Shown: positions 52,199 through 58,745 of the stretch, in pieces
How the letters are laid out: each line of letters starts with the position of its first letter
Position numbering within the stretch: the first letter of the stretch is position 1
DNA from: a virus
DNA: 64,000 nucleotides
Strand: one strand, 5' to 3'
Virus record (IMG/VR): IMGVR_UViG_3300010396_000045
Coordinates: 1-64,000 of that record
Notes under the pieces: model-generated
Told to the model about the DNA's origin: nothing
Seen by the model: only the letters and a program-made list of their open reading frames with translations
Database searches by the model: none
Program-made: the position numbers and the translations under genes

Positions 52199-52228
52199 GC
52201 GGGGCTTAGGCTCCGCTCTATTTCTTTC
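52197..52228 (+). terminator. Intrinsic terminator after array A
   Basis: GAGCGGGGC-ttag-GCTCCGCTC (52197-52218), nine pairs with one G-T wobble, is followed by TATTTCTTTC. It overlaps the stop codon of the convergent RHH gene and could act in both directions. Confidence 0.75.
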
Positions 52229-52412
52229 TGTCCAGCCCGATCATCATGAGCCGACGAACTGCTTCTGGCCGGGTCGGCAAATCATCCTGAACTCGCCGCC
52301 AGTCATCCAACCGTACTAGCTGCGACCGCTCTAGCCGTACGTTGACCGCCTCGCTATCTACGCTTGGCCTGCCAATTTTCTTTGCCGATTTCTTAGCGCC
52401 GGATATTGACAT
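52218..52412 (-). CDS. Ribbon-helix-helix (CopG-like) regulator
   Basis: 64 residues from the ATG at 52412 (a TTG at 52418 is also possible). SEAVNVRLERSQLVRLDDWRRVQDDLPTRPEAVRRLMMIGL is a clear RHH fold: a strand, helix A, then helix B with TRPEAVRRL. A basic N-terminal arm (SGAKKSAKKIGRP) precedes it. It is divergent from the HNH gene, with palindromic half-sites in between, so it probably represses the island. Confidence 0.85.
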   Translation of the reverse strand: MSISGAKKSAKKIGRPSVDSEAVNVRLERSQLVRLDDWRRVQDDLPTRPEAVRRLMMIGLDRKK

Positions 52413-52420
52413 GCCCAATA

Positions 52421-52445
52421 CATAGCGCTATGCAATCTGCATAGC
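52421..52445. promoter_or_regulatory. Operator-like palindromes between the RHH and HNH genes
   Basis: CATAGC-GCTATG (52421-52432) and GCTATGC-aatct-GCATAGC (52427-52445) share a half-site, giving three spaced copies of GCATAG or its complement. They contain the recurrent motif TGCAATCTGCATAG (52431-52444). RHH proteins bind such repeated short half-sites. Confidence 0.65.
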
Positions 52446-52461
52446 AACACGGAATACATGA

Positions 52462-52887
52462 ATGCCGTGCCAGGGTCTAATCGGCGACTACTCATGCTCT
52501 GGCTGGCGCTCACTTGCTCAGCATATCCGAGAGCGCGACGGCAACCGATGCCGGGGCTGTAACCGGGGGCAGGAGACCATCGCGCTTGAGGTTCACCATC
52601 GGACCTACGGGACTCCGGGCCGCCCATGCGGAGCGTGTTATCTGACTGCCGTAGAAGACGACGACCTAGTTACCCTCTGCATTGAGTGCCACGAAGCGGT
52701 GACGAACGTGCGCCGGAAAGTGCGCTACGCCACCAGAAGCATAGAGATCGATACGATTGACCCTCCTGTGGCCGTAGTAGAGCCAGTCAGGAGGGTTCTG
52801 ATCGTTCCCGTCGAACTGGTTCCTCCTCCGGTAGCCGCCGGAGTCGTAGTCAGGCCTAAGAAGTTCAATCCATTCAGCGAAGGTTAA
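52462..52887 (+). CDS. HNH endonuclease-type protein of the pentamer-array island
   Basis: 141 residues. The HNH/McrA-like zinc fold is clear: CRGC (Cys pair), IALEVHHRTYG (the HH strand) and LVTLCIECHEAVT (second Cys pair with His). The C-terminus is a Val/Pro-rich tail (PVELVPPPVAAGVVVRP) that is not part of the nuclease. The stop is 2 bases before the RAMP-like gene, so the two form one operon behind the operator. Confidence 0.85.
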   Translation: MPCQGLIGDYSCSGWRSLAQHIRERDGNRCRGCNRGQETIALEVHHRTYGTPGRPCGACYLTAVEDDDLVTLCIECHEAVTNVRRKVRYATRSIEIDTIDPPVAVVEPVRRVLIVPVELVPPPVAAGVVVRPKKFNPFSEG

Positions 52888-52889
52888 GT

Positions 52890-53480
52890 ATGCACAAAAT
52901 ACTCAAGACACGTCTAATCTCTGTTGCGCCATTTATCATGCACAACGGTCAGACTGCCGATCCCCTAAACAAGTTCGCCAAGGCGATGAAGGAAATCAGC
53001 GGCAAGCGGAAGAAGACCGAGGCGGACTTCATTGAACTGGCCCGCATCGAGTACTTCGCCGGCCTTTACATCGATAAGGATGGCCCAATCATCCCATCCG
53101 TAATGCTAGAAGCTATGATTACGAAAGGCGCGGCAAAGGCCAAGAACAGTAAGCTAGCCGAGGCCGGAGTTATCGTCGACCAGCACGGTTACCTAGAATA
53201 CGACGGTCCTCGGACCCCGGAGGAACTTGTCGCTGACGATCGGTTCCGGCTGACAGTTCCTGTCCGCATCGGCCAACAGAAGGTCATCAGGACGCGCCCA
53301 ATCTTCCGGCAATGGGCGGCTGACATCGAGATCAAATACCTGGATGATATCATTAACGAACGCGACCTGCTTACCGCACTGCGGGCAGCGGGCACGTATG
53401 TCGGCATCGGTGACTGGCGCCCGCGCAACGGACGCTTCGCTCTCGCTGCCGATATGGCAGCCTTGAAAGAGGCGGCCTAG
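52890..53480 (+). CDS. RAMP-like phage protein beside the pentamer arrays
   Basis: 196 residues, with GAAGG before the ATG. I recognise it as a conserved phage protein type of unknown function: 'T-x-L-I-S-V-A-P-x-I-M-H-N-G-Q', 'A-R-x-E-Y-F-x-G-L-Y', 'I-R-T-R-P-I-F', 'G-I-G-D-W-R-P-R-x-G-R-F'. By eye it shows RAMP-superfamily landmarks: an N-terminal strand with a Gly-turn (VAPFIMHNG), an 'IPxSxLxG'-like segment (PIIPSVMLEAMITKGAA) and a C-terminal Gly-rich loop (GIGDWRPRNGRF). Cas5/6/7 proteins have these in the same order. It is followed directly by array B1. The family similarity is an inference; no catalytic residues are evident. Confidence 0.7.
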   Translation: MHKILKTRLISVAPFIMHNGQTADPLNKFAKAMKEISGKRKKTEADFIELARIEYFAGLYIDKDGPIIPSVMLEAMITKGAAKAKNSKLAEAGVIVDQHGYLEYDGPRTPEELVADDRFRLTVPVRIGQQKVIRTRPIFRQWAADIEIKYLDDIINERDLLTALRAAGTYVGIGDWRPRNGRFALAADMAALKEAA

Positions 53481-53570
53481 GGCTTGGTCAGGTCAGGCTC
53501 GGTATGGCTCGGCAGGGCAAGGCATAGTTGGGCAGTGTCCGGTCAGGCTTGGTATGGCTTGGTGAGGGCT
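53481..53570 (+). repeat. Pentanucleotide array B1 (18 units, consensus GGYNN)
   Basis: Starts at the base after the RAMP-like stop codon. Again 90 bases in 18 units: 16 begin GG, all have G in place two, 17 have a pyrimidine in place three. Units such as GGCTT, GGTCA, GGTAT, GGCAG are shared with array A but in a different order, so this is not a simple copy. A hairpin follows at 53586. Confidence 0.85.
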
Positions 53571-53585
53571 TTCATAGCGGGGAGG

Positions 53586-53607
53586 AGGCGATACGTCGCC
53601 TTCTCTT
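53586..53607 (+). terminator. Hairpin between arrays B1 and B2
   Basis: AGGCGA-tacg-TCGCCT (53586-53601), extended by a GGAG/CTTCTC flank, is followed by TCTCTT. The stem is good and the T-run short, so it is a possible terminator or processing site separating B1 from B2. Confidence 0.5.
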
Positions 53608-53626
53608 CGGTGCGAAAGTACCGCAT

Positions 53627-53706
53627 GGTCGAGTACGGCCTGGTCAGGTGAGGCTGGCTATGGCGCGGTCTAGTCAGGTCCGGCGATGTTGGGTATGGCA
53701 GGGAAA
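53627..53706 (+). repeat. Pentanucleotide array B2 (about 16 units, consensus GGYNN)
   Basis: 80 bases in 16 five-base steps: 12 start GG, 15 have G in place two, 15 have a pyrimidine in place three. The tract is slightly more decayed than A and B1 (AGTAC, GCTAT, TGTTG). It ends 7 bases before the start of the next gene and includes its AGGGA ribosome-binding site. Confidence 0.8.
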
Positions 53707-53713
53707 CTACTTT

Positions 53714-54100
53714 ATGATACGAGTACTGACCGTCACGGCAGCAATCCTATTAGCAGGATCTCTAGCTAATGCGGATGAGATCCGCTGGTTCGCGGGGCGC
53801 TATGTCAACGTTATGGATGGCTATGCCTATAGCGATCCCGACTCAATGATCGAGTGCTCTATAGATAGAGACTGGACAAAACCTCCGCTACCCCAGTTCC
53901 GGCATAAGCCGGCCCATGGCTCTTGTCAGCATGTCCTTCGTTCCGCAGCCAATCCTGGCTTCGTCCCATTTAGGGACGGATGGTTTATCAATACCGAGCC
54001 ACCATACGCAGGTATTATAGGTATGCAGTGCGGCGCGACTGTCGGCCAGAAGGATGGGGGATTCTGGTGTGACTGGCCCCCTTATGGAACCACAAAATAA
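53714..54100 (+). CDS. Secreted Cys-containing protein, 128 residues
   Basis: Start at ATG 53714 because a signal peptide begins there (MIRVLTVTAAILLAGSLANA); frames reaching further left run through the arrays and are rejected. Mature part: DEIRWFAGRYVNVMDGYAYSD..CSIDRDW..GSCQHVLRSA..QCGATVG..WCDWPPYG, with Cys pairs that suggest disulphides. It is the last gene of the island, convergent with the tail operon. Possibly a periplasmic inhibitor or exclusion factor; unproven. Confidence 0.7.
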   Translation: MIRVLTVTAAILLAGSLANADEIRWFAGRYVNVMDGYAYSDPDSMIECSIDRDWTKPPLPQFRHKPAHGSCQHVLRSAANPGFVPFRDGWFINTEPPYAGIIGMQCGATVGQKDGGFWCDWPPYGTTK

Positions 54101-54465
54101 AGGTGCCCAGTCGTTCCAAGACCTGAGAAGTCCGGAACGCCGTCCGGATCACCGTCGACCTGGACCATAAGCGCTCCCCCGATGCCGAGGTATTCGTACT
54201 GGTAGAGTAGGTCGATGCCTGGGATTAGTGGCAACCCGGCGGCAATCGAGTTGCCAGTCGTATCACTGATATCCAGAAGCCAGCCGTCCAGCACGTTAGT
54301 GTCGAAAACCACATTCTGGCTAAGCGTATCTGCACCGATGGGTGCGCCAGATATTCCAGCGTTGGCCTCATGGTAGGTCAGCCTCATCGTATAGGTTACG
54401 CCCGCAAGCTGGATAGAGAATTCCTGCGCTTGGGCGATAAGCGGGATCTCGTACCATGTAGCCAT
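54082..54465 (-). CDS. Tail hub-adjacent plug-like protein
   Basis: 127 residues. The middle (MRLTYHEANAG...GWLLDISDTTGNSIAAGLPLIPGIDLLYQYEYLGIGGALMVQVDGD) matches a small baseplate/hub plug domain found in cyanophage-type baseplates: the 'GWLLDIxD...G-L-P-L-x-x-G-x-D-L-L' core. Located between the Dit-like gene and the island, it fits the baseplate order. Confidence 0.7.
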   Translation of the reverse strand: MATWYEIPLIAQAQEFSIQLAGVTYTMRLTYHEANAGISGAPIGADTLSQNVVFDTNVLDGWLLDISDTTGNSIAAGLPLIPGIDLLYQYEYLGIGGALMVQVDGDPDGVPDFSGLGTTGHLYFVVP

Positions 54466-55070
54466 CAGGCCGCGATCCTCGTAATCACGTTCCCCGTCTG
54501 AAGCGTGTCGCTGAACGTCGACGCCTGCTGCTGCGGCTGAACCGCACCACGCTGCGCTACCGCCGCCGTAGTCTGGGGAGAGGACTGCGCCGAAGCAGGG
54601 GTGATCTGCGCCGCCTCCGTGGAGACGATGATAACCTCTCGGCAGACCATGACGGCCTGGAGCGCGTATTCCGAGGCGCTGTTCGTCGTGATCCCTAGGC
54701 TGATGACCAGCATGTTGAGGTAGAGGCTCTTGCCGGTCGTGATCGATATCAGCGACGGAGGAGGCCCCTGAAGCGCCAGGAGCTGCTGGTAGACGTCCTG
54801 AACCCGCGTCTCGTAATAACCGCTATTGGACCAGGACCAGCGAAGCGTGACCTCGCGCGGCTTCTTGTATGCGTGGTCGGCAATGACGGTCCCGATCTCT
54901 ACGGGGTGTTCCGTAACCTGGACGTCGTCCCGGCTGGTTTCCTCAATCACGCAATCAGGTAGGATAATGCCCCATGGCCCGCTGATCCCCCGAGGCCTCC
55001 GAAGGAGGAGAACGTCCGTGACCTCTAAGAATGTAGCGGCAGCAGAGAGCGCCGTGAGAGCGCCACTCAT
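54465..55070 (-). CDS. Dit-like tail protein
   Basis: 201 residues. The N-terminal domain (FLEVTDVLLLRRPRGISGPWGIILPDCVIEETSRDDVQVTEHPVEIGTVIADHAYKKPREVTLRWSWS) fits the Dit-like N-terminal fold of myophage distal-tail proteins. The C-terminus is Gln/Ser/Ala-rich. Stop codon overlaps the next start and its own start overlaps the tape-measure stop. Confidence 0.8.
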   Translation of the reverse strand: MSGALTALSAAATFLEVTDVLLLRRPRGISGPWGIILPDCVIEETSRDDVQVTEHPVEIGTVIADHAYKKPREVTLRWSWSNSGYYETRVQDVYQQLLALQGPPPSLISITTGKSLYLNMLVISLGITTNSASEYALQAVMVCREVIIVSTEAAQITPASAQSSPQTTAAVAQRGAVQPQQQASTFSDTLQTGNVITRIAA

Positions 55071-57328
55071 TGGAACGCACCTTGCTGGTTGCGCTGAAGG
55101 TCTGCCCAGTGCCGGCGGTTATATTCGTCCCACGCGCGACCTACCGCGTTCGGATCAGCAGATGTGTTGATGGTGACGTTGTTGTTCTGCGTGATCGAAT
55201 TTCCGGCCTGGAAAGAGTCGCCTTGCAGCCTAGGGTCGGCTCCTAGAGCCTTGGCGTAGCTTAGACGCTTTCCTAGAGACCTATCGTCAGCGCCAGGACG
55301 TTCGTTGAAATTATAGTCCGCGACCGTCGCGCCTAAAATATCCTTCGTCTGGCTCAGCATGAAGCCGGCCTTCGCCTCGCTATGCTCCTGTTCCCACTTC
55401 GCGAAGTCGAGCTGCTCGTGCATCGAAGCCGACGTTAGCGGCTTACCGTATAACGACTGGAATGTAGCCTGCCGCTGCTGGTCCCACTGCCGCAAGCCGG
55501 CATGGCCCGAAGCATTGACGACGGTCGTGCTTAGACCGCTCTCGGCCATCATGTTCGAGACCATGCCGATAGCCTGGTGCATCGGCACGCCCTTGGACAT
55601 GAGGTATTTGACCGCCTCAATCGCCTTCGGATCGGTGATGCTCTTTACCGCGTCCTCGCCGCCAGACGCGCCGCCTCCGAATAAATGACCGACGATCCCT
55701 GCGCCTAATCCAGTAGCCCAGGAGCCAAAGCCTCCGGTCCCGCCTTCGCTCATTCCCTCAAGCGTGTCGTTCAGCTTGGCCATCTGAGTCGATAGCTGTT
55801 TGACGTTCGTCGGCAGCTCCGCCCCCTCGGCGACGGAGACGGGATTCAGATAGCTCAGGACGTGGCCCAGGCGCTCCAGGAGCGAGGGACCGCCGCTCCC
55901 CTTGTCTAGTAGCAGTTCCGGGTTGGTCGGCCCCTCACGCGCCCCAGGAGGCGCCGCGCGGAAGCCTGGGCGGCTGCGTGGATCTCCTATCTCGTCCTGC
56001 CCAGGACCGGCCATCTCGCCCTGGCCTATCGTCATCCCGGCGTAGACGCCGCCAGCTACTCCAGCGAGAGGGCCGAGGAAGCGTGCTGCCGCACCCGCTC
56101 CGCGCAAGATAGTACCTACAAGCCCCGTCAAACCCGCAGCAAAGCCAGTGCCAGTCGCTGCTACCGTTGCGCCCGCTGATACCGCCGCACGAGCGATGGC
56201 AGCAAACCCAGTTACGAACGAGACGACAAAGCGCCCGACGAAATAAGCCTCTAGCGCATGGAGTGGGGTAATCCAGCCGTTCGTCGCCTCGGCCAGCTTT
56301 CCCATGAGTTCTAGGAGCTTGCTAAGGCCGCTCTCGATCTCGCCCCACGGCAGGAAGCTCTTTCCGGTCTCCTGGAAGCGCTTGTAGTCCTCGAATAACT
56401 GAGACAGCAGCCCGATCAGGAGCGCTATCTTGCTCGTCTCGGGGAATATGAACGCCGCCATGATGGCAGCTATCGCCGTGACGATCTGCTGCTGGTCGGC
56501 AGGTAATCGCTCGAACCACCCGACGACCTTTCCGATCATCTCTACCGCGCCGCCGAACGCGGAACTGATGTGCTGGCCTATCCGGTCTAGAGTGCTGATG
56601 ATCTGGTCTGAATGGCTATCCAGCCAGCTAGTCATCGTCTGGAGAGCTGCCGTCATCCTTTGCAGGATCGGCAAGCCCTGATGACCCATTATATCATTTA
56701 AGCGTAGCTGGAAGCTCTGCCACGCTCGCTCAAAGAGCGTCGATTGCCTAGCGAACTCGTCTGGATCGAAATGGAATAGGCGGCGCGCGAAGTTGAACTC
56801 TTGGACGCCTTCTCCGACCTGGCCACCTCTGGTCAGAATCGCATTGAAGAAATCGGCACCGAGAAACTTCTCAAACTGCTGTCGGATAATGAACTGTTGG
56901 CCGGCTGACTCACGAGCGAAGCGCTCGCCGAAGTGCTGGAGCTGCTGGGTTAAGGAGCCAGGACCGGCATACTCTGTAAAGACTTGCGCCCACCCAGGCT
57001 GGGTGCGCATCATATGCGCGAGGTTAGACAGAGCCGTCATGGTCTGCTGGGGAGCTAGACCTAGCTTCTGCCAAGCGAACGTCAGCGCATCGATGTTGTT
57101 GACGGTATCATTTACCGTCATAGCTAGATACTGCATCTGCGAAGCGCTGCTCGCCATGTTGGCGACAGCCGCAGTTACAGCACCAGCAGCGCCTGCAATT
57201 CCGGCGCCAAGGCCGATAACGGCATTGGACATACTGGTGATGGCATCGAGGAATCGTCGTTGCGAACTCTCATCGACCCTATATCCAAGAGTCGCTAAAA
57301 ATTCTTTGATTACGACGGTATCAGCCAC
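55067..57328 (-). CDS. Tape measure protein with C-terminal phage tail lysozyme domain
   Basis: 753 residues. Long helical and hydrophobic stretches (IGLGAGIAGAAGAVTAAVAN; QIVTAIAAIMAAFIFPETSKIALLIGLLS) are typical of tape-measure proteins. The C-terminal part (AVKYLMSKGVPMHQAIGMVSNMMAESGLSTTVVNASGHAGLRQWDQQRQATFQSLYGK) is a phage tail lysozyme domain. Length about 753 residues would predict a tail of roughly 110 nm by the usual rule. Confidence 0.9.
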   Translation of the reverse strand: MADTVVIKEFLATLGYRVDESSQRRFLDAITSMSNAVIGLGAGIAGAAGAVTAAVANMASSASQMQYLAMTVNDTVNNIDALTFAWQKLGLAPQQTMTALSNLAHMMRTQPGWAQVFTEYAGPGSLTQQLQHFGERFARESAGQQFIIRQQFEKFLGADFFNAILTRGGQVGEGVQEFNFARRLFHFDPDEFARQSTLFERAWQSFQLRLNDIMGHQGLPILQRMTAALQTMTSWLDSHSDQIISTLDRIGQHISSAFGGAVEMIGKVVGWFERLPADQQQIVTAIAAIMAAFIFPETSKIALLIGLLSQLFEDYKRFQETGKSFLPWGEIESGLSKLLELMGKLAEATNGWITPLHALEAYFVGRFVVSFVTGFAAIARAAVSAGATVAATGTGFAAGLTGLVGTILRGAGAAARFLGPLAGVAGGVYAGMTIGQGEMAGPGQDEIGDPRSRPGFRAAPPGAREGPTNPELLLDKGSGGPSLLERLGHVLSYLNPVSVAEGAELPTNVKQLSTQMAKLNDTLEGMSEGGTGGFGSWATGLGAGIVGHLFGGGASGGEDAVKSITDPKAIEAVKYLMSKGVPMHQAIGMVSNMMAESGLSTTVVNASGHAGLRQWDQQRQATFQSLYGKPLTSASMHEQLDFAKWEQEHSEAKAGFMLSQTKDILGATVADYNFNERPGADDRSLGKRLSYAKALGADPRLQGDSFQAGNSITQNNNVTINTSADPNAVGRAWDEYNRRHWADLQRNQQGAFQ

Positions 57329-57381
57329 GGATGGACGATTTTCCTGTTGCTACAATTGGCGGCATCAGAGAGGATATTCCG

Positions 57382-57582
57382 ATGTCTGAGAAACCTGTTG
57401 AAGATCAGCTATCCGCAATAGCATCAGAGTTGGTCTGGGATCTCGTAGACCGCTTGGGAGAGATAGGAGACCTAAGCGGCATCCCCGCCGGCGCCTGGGA
57501 CGACTTTGAGAAATGGGCAGTATCGGAGACACTGCGCGTGCTAAAGCTGGCTCGCGAACTGCCTAATGCCTCGGAGCGTTAA
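57382..57582 (+). CDS. Small acidic helical protein, 66 residues
   Basis: Start at ATG 57382 (MSEKPVEDQLSAIASELVWDLVDRL), preceded by GAGAGGATATTCCG, the same leader type as the genes at 13354 and 13492. It is a plus-strand gene inside the minus-strand tail operon and overlaps the end of the frameshifted chaperone by 20 bases. Function unknown; possibly a regulator or anti-host protein. Confidence 0.65.
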   Translation: MSEKPVEDQLSAIASELVWDLVDRLGEIGDLSGIPAGAWDDFEKWAVSETLRVLKLARELPNASER

Positions 57583-57813
57583 CCTGTTGGACTCTTCTCT
57601 CGTTCTCGCTGCGGACAGAGAGCGCGTCGTTCATTAGGGAAATGTCGTAGAGGTCGACCGCCCCGTTCTTCAGGCTCTCGTAGCTACACAGCCCCTCAAC
57701 AACCGGCGTCATTAGGTAGTCCAGCCCGTCCTCTAGCTGGACATATTCCCTTGGCTCGCGCCAGTTGTCGGGGAGGGTTGGAGTGTAGCTGAGAGAGGGG
57801 CGCGCATAAAATT
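57563..57813 (-). CDS. Frameshift extension of the tail assembly chaperone (GT-type product)
   Basis: A second frame (-1) opens at the end of the chaperone gene and codes about 81 further residues: YARPSLSYTPTLPDNWREPR, later VVEGLCSYESLKNGAVDLYD, ending VNAPRH. The frames can switch at AATTTTA (57813-57807), where tRNA-Phe on TTT can slip back onto TTT. Position just before the tape measure matches the conserved G/GT chaperone pair of long-tailed phages. The site is non-canonical and inferred. Confidence 0.7.
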
Positions 57814-58221
57814 CGACAGGTTCTCCTGGATCACCTGGAATGTGATCTGCAACAGCGCCATGCCGTCAATGTCCTCGAACTGCATACGCTTCGCCGCAGC
57901 GTTCCAGACCGGCGTCCAGCCCGTCCCCTGGTTGCGTGATACGACCGAGAGGCAGGTAGAGGATATGAAGTCCACGTCCTCCGACTTCATCTCCGCTAGG
58001 CCTTCGATAACCGGCAGCATCATCTCGGCCATATCGACCATGGGACGATCATCGCCATTGGCCCGAGCCTGCGCTTCGGCCTGCAAGCGCTGCCGCATCT
58101 CTGGTGTGGGGGTAAGTGACACCAGGAGAGGAGCTAGCTTGCGGGCTACGTGTAGCTGCGAAAATGCATCAAGCTTTCTGACTAGTCGGTACTGCTTTCC
58201 GTCGACCTCGAATTCCGTCAC
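57733..58221 (-). CDS. Tail assembly chaperone (G-type)
   Basis: 162 residues beginning MTEFEVDGKQYRLVRKLDAFSQLHVARKLAPLL, a common start of myophage tail chaperones. Its last 27 codons overlap the -1 extension frame. It overlaps the tube gene stop by 4 bases. It would make the short G protein, with a fraction of ribosomes producing the extended GT. Confidence 0.8.
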   Translation of the reverse strand: MTEFEVDGKQYRLVRKLDAFSQLHVARKLAPLLVSLTPTPEMRQRLQAEAQARANGDDRPMVDMAEMMLPVIEGLAEMKSEDVDFISSTCLSVVSRNQGTGWTPVWNAAAKRMQFEDIDGMALLQITFQVIQENLSNFMRAPLSATLQPSPTTGASQGNMSS

Positions 58222-58685
58222 GACAGCACCGTGCTACCCGCGCCTAGCGTCTCGAAGATGTATCCGGCGTTGAACTGCCACTCGATCACGTTGGCGTCCT
58301 TCGCGTAGGTGTTCGCTGGCTGCCGTCTGAACGCACAGAACATGCAGGTAATCGCGTCCCCGCGCGAGAAGTCGGTGATGACGATCGTGTTGCGGCCCCA
58401 GTTCGCAGAGCTACTGGACTGGAACGCATACATCGCCGAGAGCAGCGCATTATACGCTGAGACCTTGAGGAGCCGAACAGTTACAGTGCCGCCCTGGCCC
58501 GCATGCAGGCTATGCATAGGCTCGCCGCCTGCGCCGATCTGTAGAGTGTCCTTGTCCTCGCTTAGCTCAAGCGAGATGCCGCCTTCAGCAGCGCCAGCTT
58601 CGTTAGCTAGCGAGAAGGCGCCGCCGGGACCAACAATCGTTGCCCCTACATCGACGAAAGAATATGCGCTGAAGCCGACAGGCAT
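58218..58685 (-). CDS. Tail tube protein (DUF3277 family)
   Basis: 155 residues. YSFVDVGATIVGPGGAFSLANEAGAAEGGISLELSEDKDTLQIGAGGEPMHSLHAGQGGTVTVRLLKVSAYN matches the DUF3277 family of myovirus tube-like proteins, including the 'G-A-x-G-x-x-M-H-S' region. It lies downstream of the sheath gene, though a GIY-YIG gene has been inserted between them. Confidence 0.88.
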   Translation of the reverse strand: MPVGFSAYSFVDVGATIVGPGGAFSLANEAGAAEGGISLELSEDKDTLQIGAGGEPMHSLHAGQGGTVTVRLLKVSAYNALLSAMYAFQSSSSANWGRNTIVITDFSRGDAITCMFCAFRRQPANTYAKDANVIEWQFNAGYIFETLGAGSTVLS

Positions 58686-58745
58686 GGCTCTTTTCTACCT
58701 TTTAGAGTTGAACCGGGCGCAAGTCCCGTTTAAGTAAACCGTTAG

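Larger units (their letters stand above)
52091..52228 (+). ncRNA. Predicted small RNA: 5' hairpin, 18 pentamer units, terminator
   Basis: About 135 bases bounded by a consensus promoter and an intrinsic terminator, with no reading frame of meaning. Parts: hairpin CGCTC-ccca-GAGCG (52092-52105), 18 GGYNN units (52109-52198), terminator stem (52197-52218) and a T-rich run (52219-52228). It reads toward the convergent RHH gene, whose stop codon lies in the terminator. This would be a dedicated non-coding RNA of the HNH/RAMP-like island. The transcript is predicted, not known. Confidence 0.6.

Noticed and set aside
52109-53706. CRISPR array
   Set aside because: There are no repeats of 20-40 bases alternating with unique spacers. 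The unit is 5 bases with variable last positions, and no Cas1/Cas2 is present.
53528-53713. Long N-terminal extension of the secreted protein at 53714
   Set aside because: The extra residues come from reading through the pentamer array; the signal peptide begins at 53714.
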